Shown: in pieces, positions 28,342 to 36,892 of the stretch
Layout: every line of letters begins with the position of its first letter
Position numbering within the stretch: position 1 is the stretch's first letter
DNA from: Burkholderia puraquae
GTDB taxonomy: Bacteria; Pseudomonadota; Gammaproteobacteria; Burkholderiales; Burkholderiaceae
Reading direction: 5' to 3'
Assembly (NCBI RefSeq): GCF_002099195.1
Contig: NZ_NBYX01000002.1
Span: 124,001 to 188,000, forward strand
DNA: 64,000 bases
Made by a program: the position numbers and the translations under genes
The notes under the pieces: generated by a model
Seen by the model: only the letters and a program-made list of their open reading frames with translations
Told to the model about the DNA's origin: nothing
Databases searched by the model: none

Positions 28342-28944
28342 TTAGAACAGCCTCGGTGTACCGACCCAGACCACCACCGACTCGATCTTCGCGGTGTTGA
28401 CCCAGCTGTGCGGGACCGTCGACTGATAGTGCGAGCTGTCGCCGGCCTGCAGGACGAACGTCTTGCCTTCCAGCGTCAGCGACACTTCCCCTTCAATCAC
28501 ATACAGGAACTCCTCTCCTGCATGTGTCGTCACCTCAGACCGCTTCTGCCCCGGCGGCATCCTCACGAGGATCGCCTCCAGCTGGCGTCCTTCGGATACG
28601 TTCGTCAGCCTCGCGAACAGGTTCGCCGAATCGGCAAACCCGAAGAAGCGCAGCTGCTCGCCACGGCAGACCGAGCGTTCCTCGCTCGGCGTATCCACAA
28701 AGTACTGCACCGTCACACCGAGCGCGTGCGCGATACCGGCCAACGATGTCAGCGACGGCGACGCGAGCCCGCGTTCGACTTGAGACAGAAACGGCTTCGA
28801 AATCCCCGCGGCAGTTGCGGTGTCGTCGAGCGTGCGCTTGAGTCGTTGGCGCAACGCGCGAATCTTGCTGCCCAGAGCGGCAGCGTCTGCGGACCGCGAG
28901 TTTTCAGTGGGGGGAACCATAGCAGGCCGAAAAGTGATCGTCAA
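28342..28944 (-). CDS. XRE-family regulator with cupin domain
   Basis: The protein has 200 residues (192 if the ATG at 28920 is used). The helix-turn-helix at about 25-80 reads IRALRQRLKRTLDDTATAAGISKPFLSQVERGLASPSL. The C-terminal cupin at about 125-195 (THAGEEFLYVIEGEVSLTLEG, SSHYQSTVPHSWVN) probably binds the effector. Proteins of this design (PuuR- and SutR-like) repress or activate uptake and catabolic operons. It lies directly before the peptide ABC operon and divergent from the POT transporter, so it is the likely local regulator. Short inverted repeats (ACTAAG/CTTAGT, 28965-28990) lie at its own promoter. Confidence 0.88.
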   Translation of the reverse strand: MTITFRPAMVPPTENSRSADAAALGSKIRALRQRLKRTLDDTATAAGISKPFLSQVERGLASPSLTSLAGIAHALGVTVQYFVDTPSEERSVCRGEQLRFFGFADSANLFARLTNVSEGRQLEAILVRMPPGQKRSEVTTHAGEEFLYVIEGEVSLTLEGKTFVLQAGDSSHYQSTVPHSWVNTAKIESVVVWVGTPRLF

Positions 28945-29420
28945 AAAATGTTTGATGGAAAATAACTAAGTTAGAACGATATAGCTTAGTCTTCGGGTTC
29001 GCATACGTCTTCGGTGTTGAGCCCGGTGCACTAAACGGGACACGAAGCGAGCGAAATGACGCGCTATCTTGCCAGACTCGCCGGCTTCACAGGCAAGCTG
29101 CAAGCGGCTCTCCGGGAATCTTCGGAGAGCCGGCACGAAATCTTACAAGTAGATGATGAGACGAATGTTCCTGAAAGCTACTGCCACATTGGGAGTTTCC
29201 CTAAGTGGCGGATACCTGACGCACCGGACCGGCAACCGTTACCACGCGCGCGCCGGTTGGGGCCCCTCGCCGCCACACCAGGCGGTGCCAGGCCTCGGCC
29301 CGGGCTAACCGCCCGACTGTTTCATCGCCAGCGCAAAGCCTATCCGGCCCCATTGTGCACCGGCGCCAGTTCGACCCCAAGACGACGCGCGATCCGTGCC
29401 GTCCGTTTCAAACGAGATTG
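28945..29420. other. Long leader/intergenic region before the POT transporter
   Basis: Its first part is less GC-rich than the genes. It holds an inverted repeat ACTAAG/CTTAGT (28965-28970, 28985-28990) and, at 29106-29131, a hairpin with a perfect 9-bp stem GGCTCTCCG/CGGAGAGCC and an 8-nt loop. The open frames here (for example 29056-29421) lack a ribosome site and are not credible genes. A structured leader for the transporter mRNA is possible. Confidence 0.4.
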
Positions 29421-30941
29421 ATGATGCAACCACCTGTTTCACAAACCCGATCGTTCACGACAGTCTTCCTCATCGAAATGTGGGAGCGCTTCGGCTACTA
29501 CGGCATGGCCGCGCTCCTGGTCCTCTTCATGGTCGACCGGCTCGGTTTCACCGACAGCCATGCGAACCTGACCTGGGGTGCATTCACCGCACTCGTCTAT
29601 GCGGCGCCGTCGATCGGCGGCTGGATCGGCGACAAGGTGCTCGGCGCCCGTCGCACGATGATCATCGGCGCGTCCGTGCTGTGCGCCGGCTACCTGATGC
29701 TGTCGGTACCGAACGATCACCTGACGTACATGTACGCGTCGCTCGGCGTGATCGTCGTCGGCAACGGCCTGTTCAAGGCCAACGCGGCGAACCTCGTGCG
29801 CCGCATCTATGAAGGCGACGACGCGCGCATCGACAGCGCGTTCACGATCTACTACATGGCGGTCAACATCGGCTCGACGGTGTCGATGCTCGCGACGCCG
29901 TGGATCAAGGATCACTGGGGCTGGCACACCGCGTTCGCAGTCTGCTGCGGCGGCATGTTGCTCGCAATCCTCAATTTCATGCTGATGCATCGCACGCTTG
30001 CGCACGTCGGCTCGCTGCCCGACGACCAGCCGATCCGCTGGAAGCGCCTCGGCGCAGTCGCGCTGGGCGGTGTCGGGCTCGCGCTGATCACGCTGTACGT
30101 GCTGCAGCACAAGCAGCTCGCAGTCGCCAGCGTGTGGACGGCAGCGTTCGCGATCCTCGCGATCTTCGCGTACATGATCGCGAAGTCGGAGCGCTCGGAG
30201 CGCGCAGGCCTGATCGCAGCACTCGTGCTGATCGGCCAGGTGATCCTGTTCTTCATCTTCTACGTGCAGATGTCGACGTCGCTGACGCTGTTCGCGCTGC
30301 GCAACGTCGATCCCCGCTTCATGCTGTTCGGCACGACGCTGTTCACGTGGAGCGCCGCGCAGTTCCAGGCGCTGAACCCGATCTGGATCATGCTGCTGAG
30401 CCCGGTGCTCGTGTGGGTCTACAACGCCGTCGCGAAGGGTGGCCGCGACCTGCCGGTCGCCGCGAAGTACGCGCTCGGCTTCGGTGCCGTGGCCGCGGGC
30501 TACCTGGTGTTCACGATCAGCGGCCGCTACGCGGTCGACGGCCGCGTGTCGTCGTGGTTCATGGTGTGGGGCTACGGCCTCTACTCGCTCGGCGAACTGC
30601 TGGTGAGCGGCCTCGGCCTCGCGATGATCGCCCGCTACGTGCCGGCGCGCATGAGCGGCTTCATGATGGGTGCGTACTTCGTCGCAACGGGCGTGTCGCA
30701 GTATCTGGGCAGCGTCGTCGCGAACTTCGCGCAGATGCCGTCGCACGAACTGCCGGCCACCGAATCGCTGCCGCTCTACCTGTCGCTGTTCGAGAAGCTC
30801 GGCTGGCTCGCCGCGATCGGCATGCTGCTCGCGCTGCTGCTGCTGCCGCTGATGAACCGCCTGTCGCGCCAGCACCAACGTTGTGCGGAAGAGCGTCGCG
30901 AGGAAGCGCTGCAGGCGCAGGGCGCCGCCACCGCGCAGTAA
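29421..30941 (+). CDS. POT-family proton-dependent peptide transporter
   Basis: The product has 506 residues and multiple membrane segments. It contains the POT signature FLIEMWERFGYYGMAALL (the ExxER proton-coupling motif is present as EMWER), GGWIGDKVLGARRTM, GNGLFKANAANLV and FTIYYMAVNIGS. These carriers import di- and tripeptides with protons. With the divergent ABC peptide operon and OprD porin it makes a second inner-membrane route for peptides in one locus. ATGs at 29421 and 29424 are adjacent; the ribosome site is weak. Confidence 0.9.
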   Translation: MMQPPVSQTRSFTTVFLIEMWERFGYYGMAALLVLFMVDRLGFTDSHANLTWGAFTALVYAAPSIGGWIGDKVLGARRTMIIGASVLCAGYLMLSVPNDHLTYMYASLGVIVVGNGLFKANAANLVRRIYEGDDARIDSAFTIYYMAVNIGSTVSMLATPWIKDHWGWHTAFAVCCGGMLLAILNFMLMHRTLAHVGSLPDDQPIRWKRLGAVALGGVGLALITLYVLQHKQLAVASVWTAAFAILAIFAYMIAKSERSERAGLIAALVLIGQVILFFIFYVQMSTSLTLFALRNVDPRFMLFGTTLFTWSAAQFQALNPIWIMLLSPVLVWVYNAVAKGGRDLPVAAKYALGFGAVAAGYLVFTISGRYAVDGRVSSWFMVWGYGLYSLGELLVSGLGLAMIARYVPARMSGFMMGAYFVATGVSQYLGSVVANFAQMPSHELPATESLPLYLSLFEKLGWLAAIGMLLALLLLPLMNRLSRQHQRCAEERREEALQAQGAATAQ

Positions 30942-31061
30942 GTAATATCCCTCGGCGTGCGGCCTGCACGCCACATTCTCCCGCCAGGCACGCGAACGCG
31001 TCCTACACTGGATGCAGGAAACGCATCCGCTTCGCGCGATGCGCACTGGCGGGAGAAGACG

Positions 31062-31268
31062 ATGAAAAGCAAGGCAACGCGGCTGTTGAGGATACTGTCG
31101 GACATCCGGCACGCTCAGCGCTGCACCGCGATACGGGCCGCGCGCGCCGCGGCCGAAGCCGACGCGGTACTCGCGGAACGCGACGATCCGGCGCCCGACG
31201 AACGCGACGACGCCGAATCCGACGACGCCACCGCCGCTCCCCGCTCCCGTATCGGCTCACCTCACTGA
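31062..31268 (+). CDS. Small hypothetical protein, acidic C-terminus
   Basis: The 68-residue product has a basic helical start (MKSKATRLLRILSDIRHAQR), an alanine-rich helix and an acidic tail rich in Asp and Glu. A strong GGGAG ribosome site lies 8 nt before the ATG and a CCTACACTGG element is 51 bp upstream of the ATG. The last codons (SRIGSPH) are formed by an iteron-like repeat copy, so the original C-terminus may have been altered. The function is unknown. Confidence 0.6.
   Translation: MKSKATRLLRILSDIRHAQRCTAIRAARAAAEADAVLAERDDPAPDERDDAESDDATAAPRSRIGSPH
31244..31261 (+). repeat. Isolated iteron-like site at a gene 3' end
   Basis: CTCCCGTATCGGCTCACC is identical in all 18 bases, including the variable centre, to unit 10 of the array at 5476-5493, 25.8 kb away. 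It ends seven bases before the end of the small gene's stop codon. Confidence 0.85.
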
Positions 31269-31314
31269 CGCCGCGCAGCACGCTCCGTGCCGCACGCACT
31301 GCGTCCCGCGCCGC

Positions 31315-32439
31315 TCACGCGGCCGCGCCGCGCCACCGCGCGATCCACGTTCCCGAACCGGCCACGGCCATCATCAGCCCGAGCGCGCACGCGTCTGCCG
31401 CAAGGCCTACGCCGACATGCCGCAGATCCGCGCTGCGCACGACCGGGTGCAGCAGCGAATCGATGACGAGCGAAATCGCCGCGCCCGCGACGAAGCAGAT
31501 CAGCCCACGCTGGCCCACGGCCACGACGGGCCGCACACCCTGCGCGATCCGTGCGATCCAGCCGAAGCGCACGCAGTCGGCCATCAGCCACGCAACGGCC
31601 GCGAAGCTCACGACACGCGGCAGCGCGAGATCACGCTTGAACACGCCTTCCGGCAGCGGCAGCCCCGAGAACAGCTTGTAGCTCGCGCAGCCGAGCACGA
31701 CCGCGCACGCGAGCCCGGTCGCGGCGGCCCCCCAGCGCCCGAGCGCGATGCGCCGGTAGAACGGCTGGCAGCGCGCAAGCAAGCCAGCGACGAACATCAG
31801 TTGCCACGCGAACGGATTGAAACTCCAGCGGAATCCGTCGGTATCCAGCAGCTCGGGGCCGAGCCAGCCGGCCGTCAGCCATGACGCGATGCTCAGCGCG
31901 ACGAGCAGCCACGGGTGCCGCCGCGCGGACGGCACGAGCACCGGCGACGCGAGCGCGAACAGCACGTACATCGGCAGCACCGACGCGAGATACGGCTGGC
32001 GCTGGAAGGTCAGCAGCTCGGCTGCGCCCGTGAGCGGCGACGCGAGCATCACGCTGACGTCGTCGAGCGCGAGGTTCGGCGCATCGATCCCGAAGTGGTC
32101 GAGCACGGCCGACACGACGAGCATCAGCGTCGAGGTCGCGAGAAACGCGCGGTAAATCTGCATCGCGCGGCGCACGAAGCGCTTTTGCGCGGCGCGCGCG
32201 CCGTGCCGCTCGGCAATCGCGCCATAGGCGCTCGCGGTCGCGAAGCCGCCGAGAAAGACGAAGACCTCGGCCGCATCGCACAGCGCGAACGCGTGCAGCG
32301 TAACGCGCGACAGCACGCTCGCGCCGATGTGATCGACGACGATCATCAACAGCACGATGCCGCGGAAGAAATCGACTTCGACCAGGCGGCCGCTGCGCGA
32401 CGATGGAAACGTGGCGGAAGGCGGCGTGCTCAACGACAT
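31315..32439 (-). CDS. opgC: OpgC-family membrane protein
   Basis: The product has 374 residues from MSLSTPPSATF (an ATG at 32469 is also in frame). The start of the membrane domain, RLVEVDFFRGIVLLMIVVDHIG, followed by AAEVFVFLGGFATASAYG, is the OpgC signature. About ten hydrophobic segments follow. OpgC proteins succinylate or otherwise acylate osmoregulated periplasmic glucans and belong to the wider acyltransferase-3-like group. No other opg gene is adjacent. Substrate and acyl group are not visible here. Confidence 0.82.
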   Translation of the reverse strand: MSLSTPPSATFPSSRSGRLVEVDFFRGIVLLMIVVDHIGASVLSRVTLHAFALCDAAEVFVFLGGFATASAYGAIAERHGARAAQKRFVRRAMQIYRAFLATSTLMLVVSAVLDHFGIDAPNLALDDVSVMLASPLTGAAELLTFQRQPYLASVLPMYVLFALASPVLVPSARRHPWLLVALSIASWLTAGWLGPELLDTDGFRWSFNPFAWQLMFVAGLLARCQPFYRRIALGRWGAAATGLACAVVLGCASYKLFSGLPLPEGVFKRDLALPRVVSFAAVAWLMADCVRFGWIARIAQGVRPVVAVGQRGLICFVAGAAISLVIDSLLHPVVRSADLRHVGVGLAADACALGLMMAVAGSGTWIARWRGAAA

Positions 32440-32836
32440 GAGCACACCTGCACGACGGCGGTGCGGCACGCACCGGAAGATGGATCGGGGAGAAGAAGGC
32501 GAGCGCGATCAGCGGCGATGCGCGTATGCCCGCATCGCGCCAACCCGGCCGGCCAGGCACGGAGATGACCGTTCATTGAAAGGCCGCATACGTAGGGAAG
32601 TCGGTAAGGCCAGTCTAATGGCCGATCCGGGGAGACCCTAAGTAACAAAGTGCAACCGAATCTTCTGTTCGATTACACGCGCGAGCCTTGTCGCGCAAAG
32701 CGGGCAGCGTCGCCAGACTCGCGTCAGCGCGACGCCAGTTTGCGGTCAGCATCGACGCGTTCGACCGCTGCGACGTGGTCGTTCTGCGATGCACGACACG
32801 GCACGCGGCATGCAGCCGCTGCATCGCGATCGACGT
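32440..32836. other. Intergenic stretch without a gene
   Basis: It separates the start of the OpgC-like gene from the end of the RarD-like gene; both are on the minus strand. The small open frames here have no ribosome sites. I see no strong terminator for the adjoining gene. Confidence 0.4.
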
Positions 32837-33736
32837 TTATCCGCGCGTGGGCAGGCGCCGCATCAGCATCGCGCTGTGCCACGCGGTCAATGCAACGGCG
32901 ACCCAGATCGGCCCGTACGTCGCGAGCTTCGCGACGCTCAGCGTTTCGCCAAGCAGCAGCAGCGACACCGCGACGAGCAGCACGGGCTCGACGTAGCCGA
33001 GAATCCCGAACAGCGCCATCGGCAACATCCGGCTCGCCTTCAGGTAGCTCGCGAGCGCAAGCGTGCTGAGCACGCCGAGGCCCGGCAGCAGCGCGGCCCA
33101 CAGCACCGGATGGCCGGCCACCTGCGTCGTGCTCGTCGCGACCATCGCGAACGCGATCGGGCACAGCAGCACGATCTCGACCGCGAACGCGGCGAGCGAA
33201 TCGGCATTGATCCGCCGGCGCAGCACGAAATACGGCGGGTAGCCGAGCGCGACGACGAGCGTCGGCCACGCGAACGCGCGCGTCGCCCATACTTCGTGCG
33301 CGACGCCGAGCGCGGCGCATGCGACCGCCGCCCATTGCAGCGGGTCGAGCCGTTCGTGATAGTAGAAGCGGCCGACGAGCACCATCGTCAGCGGCAGCAG
33401 GAAATAGCCGAGCGACACTTCGAGCATGCGGCCATGCAGCGGCGCCCACAGGAACAGCCACAACTGCACGCCGAGCAGCGCGGCGCTCACGGGCAGCGCA
33501 ATCAGCAGACGCCCGTTGCGCACGCTGCGCCGAAGGAGATCGACGAGCGCGGGCCAGCGGCCGCGCAGCGCGATCAGCGCAAGCGCGCCCGGTGCGGTCC
33601 ACAAGACACGCCACGCGAAGATGTCGAGCCCCGTGAGCGGCGCGAGCAGTTTCGCGTAGGCGGACATCAGCGCGAACAACGTCGACGCCATCACCGACAG
33701 CATGAGGCCGCGCCCGGCCTCCGGATACCCCGTCAT
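32837..33736 (-). CDS. rarD: EamA-type permease, RarD-like
   Basis: The product has 299 residues and about ten hydrophobic helices in two EamA halves. Typical RarD segments are MLSVMASTLFALMSAYAKLL, GLDIFAWRVLWTAPGAL and LGYVEPVLLVAVSLLLLGE. RarD proteins are predicted metabolite exporters; the substrate is unknown. Its start is 17 bp downstream of the acylphosphatase gene, so the two are probably one transcript. Confidence 0.85.
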   Translation of the reverse strand: MTGYPEAGRGLMLSVMASTLFALMSAYAKLLAPLTGLDIFAWRVLWTAPGALALIALRGRWPALVDLLRRSVRNGRLLIALPVSAALLGVQLWLFLWAPLHGRMLEVSLGYFLLPLTMVLVGRFYYHERLDPLQWAAVACAALGVAHEVWATRAFAWPTLVVALGYPPYFVLRRRINADSLAAFAVEIVLLCPIAFAMVATSTTQVAGHPVLWAALLPGLGVLSTLALASYLKASRMLPMALFGILGYVEPVLLVAVSLLLLGETLSVAKLATYGPIWVAVALTAWHSAMLMRRLPTRG

Positions 33737-33752
33737 GATCGTCCCGTGCCGC

Positions 33753-34049
33753 TTACTGCTGCTGGAAGCGCTCGAAGCGCCTTTCGGTCCGGCGTTCCTC
33801 GAACGTCACCTCGGTCACGCGCGCGGCCGGCGGCCCGTGACGCAGCCACGCGAGCATCCGGTCGATCTGCGCGCCGGGCCCCTGGATCATCGCCTCGACG
33901 CTGCCGTCCTCGAGATTCGCGACCCAGCCGCGCAGCTTCAGCGCGTGCGCCTCACGCACCGTCGCATGACGGAAGCCGACGCCCTGCACGACGCCGCGCA
34001 CCCGCACGTAGTAGGTCTCGATTCGTTCGTCCAGTTCATTGCGGCTCAT
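33753..34049 (-). CDS. acyP: Acylphosphatase
   Basis: The protein has 98 residues from MSRNELDERIETYY. The catalytic loop VRGVVQGVGFRHAT contains the substrate-binding Arg of GFR. The second motif, GWVANLEDGSVEAMIQG, carries the catalytic Asn. It hydrolyses carboxyl-phosphate bonds such as acetyl phosphate. An in-frame ATG at 34070 would add seven residues; GAGGGCGA before 34049 favours the later start. It is upstream of the RarD-like gene on the same strand. Confidence 0.92.
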   Translation of the reverse strand: MSRNELDERIETYYVRVRGVVQGVGFRHATVREAHALKLRGWVANLEDGSVEAMIQGPGAQIDRMLAWLRHGPPAARVTEVTFEERRTERRFERFQQQ

Positions 34050-34225
34050 CGCGTCGCCCTCCCGTTGCATTCAAGCCCGGCATTGTAGTCGCGTCGGACG
34101 CTTCGCACACGGGCCAGGGCCCGTTCGCGCCCGTCTCGGCCTTGCGTCGCCGCGCGCGCCGACCACGTACAATCTCGCCGATGCTCAACCGCCGCGCCGC
34201 TCGCGCGCGGCCCTGAAGGAAACGC

Positions 34226-35233
34226 ATGACTGATACCTCCCGCGATCTCGTTCTCGTCACCGGCGCGTCCGGTTTCGTCGGCTCGGCCGTCGCGCGCATT
34301 GCGCAGCAGAAAGGCTATGCGGTGCGCGTGCTCGTGCGCCCGACCAGCCCGCGCACGAACGTGGCGGATCTCGACGCCGAGATCGTCACCGGCGACATGC
34401 GCGACGAGGCGTCGATGCGCGCCGCGCTGCGCGGCGTGCGCTACCTGCTGCACGTGGCGGCCGACTACCGGCTGTGGGCGCCCGATCCCGACGAGATCGA
34501 GCGTGCGAACCTCGAGGGGGCGGTCGCGACGATGCGCGCGGCGCGCGCGGAAGGCGTCGAGCGGATCGTCTACACGAGCAGCGTCGCGACGCTGAAGGTG
34601 ACGAGCGCCGGCGATCCGTCCGACGAGAACCGCCCGCTCACGGCCGAGCAGGCCATCGGCGTCTACAAGCGCAGCAAGGTGCTCGCGGAACGCGCGGTCG
34701 AGCGGATGATCGCCGACGAAGGGCTGCCGGCCGTGATCGTCAACCCGTCGACGCCGATCGGCCCGCGCGACGTGAAGCCGACGCCGACCGGCCGCATCAT
34801 CGTCGAGGCCGCGCTCGGCAAGATTCCGGCGTTCGTCGACACGGGGCTGAACCTCGTGCACGTCGACGACGTCGCGCACGGCCACTTCCTCGCGCTCGAG
34901 CGCGGCCGGATCGGCGAGCGCTACATCCTCGGCGGCGAGAACCTGCCGCTGCAGCAGATGCTCGCCGACATCGCGCAGATGACGGGCCGCAAGGCGCCGA
35001 CGATCGCGCTGCCGCGCTGGCCGCTCTACCCGCTCGCAGTCGGCGCGGAGGCGGTCGCGAAGTTCACGAAGAAGGAGCCGTTCGTCACCGTGGACGGGCT
35101 GCGGATGTCGAAGAACAAGATGTATTTCACGTCCGCGAAGGCCGAGCGCGAGCTCGGCTACCGCGCGCGTCCGTACCGCGAAGGGCTGCGCGATGCGCTC
35201 GACTGGTTCGGCTCCGCAGGCTACCTGAAGTAA
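34226..35233 (+). CDS. hpnA: Hopanoid-associated sugar epimerase HpnA
   Basis: The protein has 335 residues of the extended short-chain dehydrogenase type. The NAD(P) loop is VTGASGFVGSAVARIA, with YTSSVATLK and the YKRSKVLAE catalytic Y-x-x-x-K following. The pattern matches HpnA (dihydroflavonol-reductase-like), conserved in hopanoid gene clusters. Neighbouring hpnB, ispH and hpnH support this. Its exact reaction is uncertain; it is thought to act on side-chain sugar-derived groups of hopanoids. A TACAAT element at 34168-34173 may be its -10. Confidence 0.9.
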   Translation: MTDTSRDLVLVTGASGFVGSAVARIAQQKGYAVRVLVRPTSPRTNVADLDAEIVTGDMRDEASMRAALRGVRYLLHVAADYRLWAPDPDEIERANLEGAVATMRAARAEGVERIVYTSSVATLKVTSAGDPSDENRPLTAEQAIGVYKRSKVLAERAVERMIADEGLPAVIVNPSTPIGPRDVKPTPTGRIIVEAALGKIPAFVDTGLNLVHVDDVAHGHFLALERGRIGERYILGGENLPLQQMLADIAQMTGRKAPTIALPRWPLYPLAVGAEAVAKFTKKEPFVTVDGLRMSKNKMYFTSAKAERELGYRARPYREGLRDALDWFGSAGYLK

Positions 35234-35236
35234 CAC

Positions 35237-35261
35237 AAAGCGGCGTGCCTCACGCCGCTTT
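35237..35261 (+). terminator. Stem-loop after hpnA
   Basis: AAAGCGGCGTG (35237-35247) and CACGCCGCTTT (35251-35261) form a perfect 11-bp stem with a 3-nt loop, three bases after the hpnA stop. The T-run is short, so termination may be partial. Confidence 0.6.
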
Positions 35262-35341
35262 GCGCACTTTGTTACACGTCCCGCGCGGCCCGGCACCGGC
35301 GCAGCGGTTAAAATCGCGGGTCTTACGCAGAGAAGACACGC

Positions 35342-36784
35342 ATGAACCTGAACGATCAGATCGCTTCGCTCACCATGGGCGTCGATCAGCTCCTCCACGA
35401 TCACCACGCCGCGCAGCAGGCGGCCCGCAGCGCGGAAGCCTTCGCACGCGCCGCGGCAATGGAAGCCCAGGCCGCGGCAGAGCGTCACGCCGCCGCGGAA
35501 ACCGAAGCGCAGGCCGCCGCGCAACGCCACACGGCCGCCACCGCCGAGGCCGAGGCCGCGCAGCAGCGCCACGCCAGCGCGACCGCCGCCGCCGAAGCCG
35601 CCGCCCAGCGTCATACCGATGCCACCGCGCAAGCCGAAGCCGCCGTGCAGCGCCATGCGGAAGCCACCGCGCTGACCGAAGCGCTCGCGCAGCGTCACGC
35701 GGATGCCGAAGCCGCCTCGCAGCGCCACGCGGCAGCGATCGCCGAAGCCGAGGCCGCCGCGCAGCGTCATCACGCGGCCGCAACCGAAGCCGATGCGGCT
35801 GCGCAGCGCCATGCGGCCGCGGCCGTCGAAGCCGAGGCCGCCGCGAAGCGTCATGCGGAAGCGACCGCCGAAGCCGAAGCGGCTACGCAGCGTCACGCAA
35901 CCGCAATCGCCGAAGCCGAGGCCGCCGCGCAGCGCCACACGGCCGCGATCGCAGAAGCCGAAGCGCTCGCGCAGCAGCACACGCAGGCGATCGCGGAAGC
36001 GCAGGCCGCCGCGCAACGTCATGCCGACGCGACCGCCGAGGCCAAAGCCGTCACGCAACGCCATACCGAAGCGATCGCACAGGCCGAGGCGGCCGCGCAA
36101 CGCCACGCCGAGGCCGCCGCGCAGGCCGAGGCCGTCACGCAGCGCCACACCGAAGCGATCGCACAAGCCGAGGCGGCTGCGCAGCACCACGCGAAGGCCA
36201 TTGCCGACGCCGAGGCGCTGGTCGAGGCCGTCGTCAAGGAAGCCGCGACGAGCGTCGTCGCCGCCACGACAGTTGCCGCGGAAGTCGTCGAACCTGCGCC
36301 GGCCGACGCGCCGGCGGCAGAACCGGTCGTGATCGCGCCCGCGCCGGCCGAAGCCGAAGCGGTGGAGGCAACGACCGGCGCCGAAACGGCCGCCGTCGCG
36401 ACGGTGCAAGCCGAAACGCCGGTTGAAGGCGAAGCCGCCCATGCCCCGGCCCCGTCCGACAAATCGACGCTGCACGTGTCGCGCCCGACGCAGAACGAAC
36501 TCACGCTGACCATCAACGGCGAATCGATCACGCTGCATCCGGAGCAACTGGGCCAGCTGATCGAGGAACTCGCGCATGCGCGCGCGTCGATGCAGCCGGA
36601 ACCGCCGCCCGGCATCCCGGCCGGCTGGCGCTTCGTGACGACGAAGAACCCGATGATGGCCGTGCAGAAGCAGACGAACGGCGACCGCCTGCTGGTCGCC
36701 CGCCACACGGGCTACGGCTGGGTGCCGTTCACGTTCTCGCCGGACGTCGTGGTCCAGATGTACATGATGCTGACCCAGCGGTAA
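35342..36784 (+). CDS. Long coiled-coil protein with 14-residue repeats
   Basis: The product has 480 residues. Residues about 40-294 are 18 near-identical units of 14 residues of the type AEAEAAAQRHAAAI. An Ala-Pro-Glu-rich linker (about 295-380) follows. The C-terminal domain (STLHVSRPTQNELTLTING, GWRFVTTKNPMMAVQKQ, HTGYGWVPFTFSPDVVVQMYMML) looks globular and conserved. There is no signal peptide. A TTAAAAT -10-like element lies about 30 bp upstream. It is flanked by hopanoid genes but shows no enzyme motif, so a link to hopanoids is only positional. It might be a scaffold or phasin-like/cytoskeletal protein. Confidence 0.85.
   Translation: MNLNDQIASLTMGVDQLLHDHHAAQQAARSAEAFARAAAMEAQAAAERHAAAETEAQAAAQRHTAATAEAEAAQQRHASATAAAEAAAQRHTDATAQAEAAVQRHAEATALTEALAQRHADAEAASQRHAAAIAEAEAAAQRHHAAATEADAAAQRHAAAAVEAEAAAKRHAEATAEAEAATQRHATAIAEAEAAAQRHTAAIAEAEALAQQHTQAIAEAQAAAQRHADATAEAKAVTQRHTEAIAQAEAAAQRHAEAAAQAEAVTQRHTEAIAQAEAAAQHHAKAIADAEALVEAVVKEAATSVVAATTVAAEVVEPAPADAPAAEPVVIAPAPAEAEAVEATTGAETAAVATVQAETPVEGEAAHAPAPSDKSTLHVSRPTQNELTLTINGESITLHPEQLGQLIEELAHARASMQPEPPPGIPAGWRFVTTKNPMMAVQKQTNGDRLLVARHTGYGWVPFTFSPDVVVQMYMMLTQR
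35459..36223 (+). repeat. 42-bp coding repeat, 18 units
   Basis: The (Q/E)RH pair recurs at residues 48, 62, 76, 90, 104, 118, 128, 142, 156, 170, 184, 198, 212, 226, 240, 254, 268 and 282. The spacing is 14 except for one 10-residue unit (118 to 128). Fourteen residues equal two heptads. Confidence 0.9.
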
Positions 36785-36818
36785 GCGCCGGCAGGCAGCG
36801 CCGCCCCGCCGCAAACGA

Positions 36819-36853
36819 AACAGCCCGACCGGTTCGCACCGATCGGGCTGTTT
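36819..36853. terminator. Bidirectional terminator between the coiled-coil gene and hpnB
   Basis: A 10-bp arm, AACAGCCCGA, pairs with TCGGGCTGTT, with an inner CGGT/ACCG pair. It is flanked by A-rich sequence on one side and TTTGCTTT on the other, so it can serve both convergent genes. Confidence 0.85.
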
Positions 36854-36892
36854 GCTTTCCGGCTACCGGAAGGCACGCCTCCCGGGCAATAC

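Noticed and set aside
34046..36814. A 922-codon minus-strand frame with Gly/Arg/Phe repeats
   Set aside because: It is the antisense image of the 42-bp coding repeats and hpnA; the plus-strand frames have family matches and proper starts.
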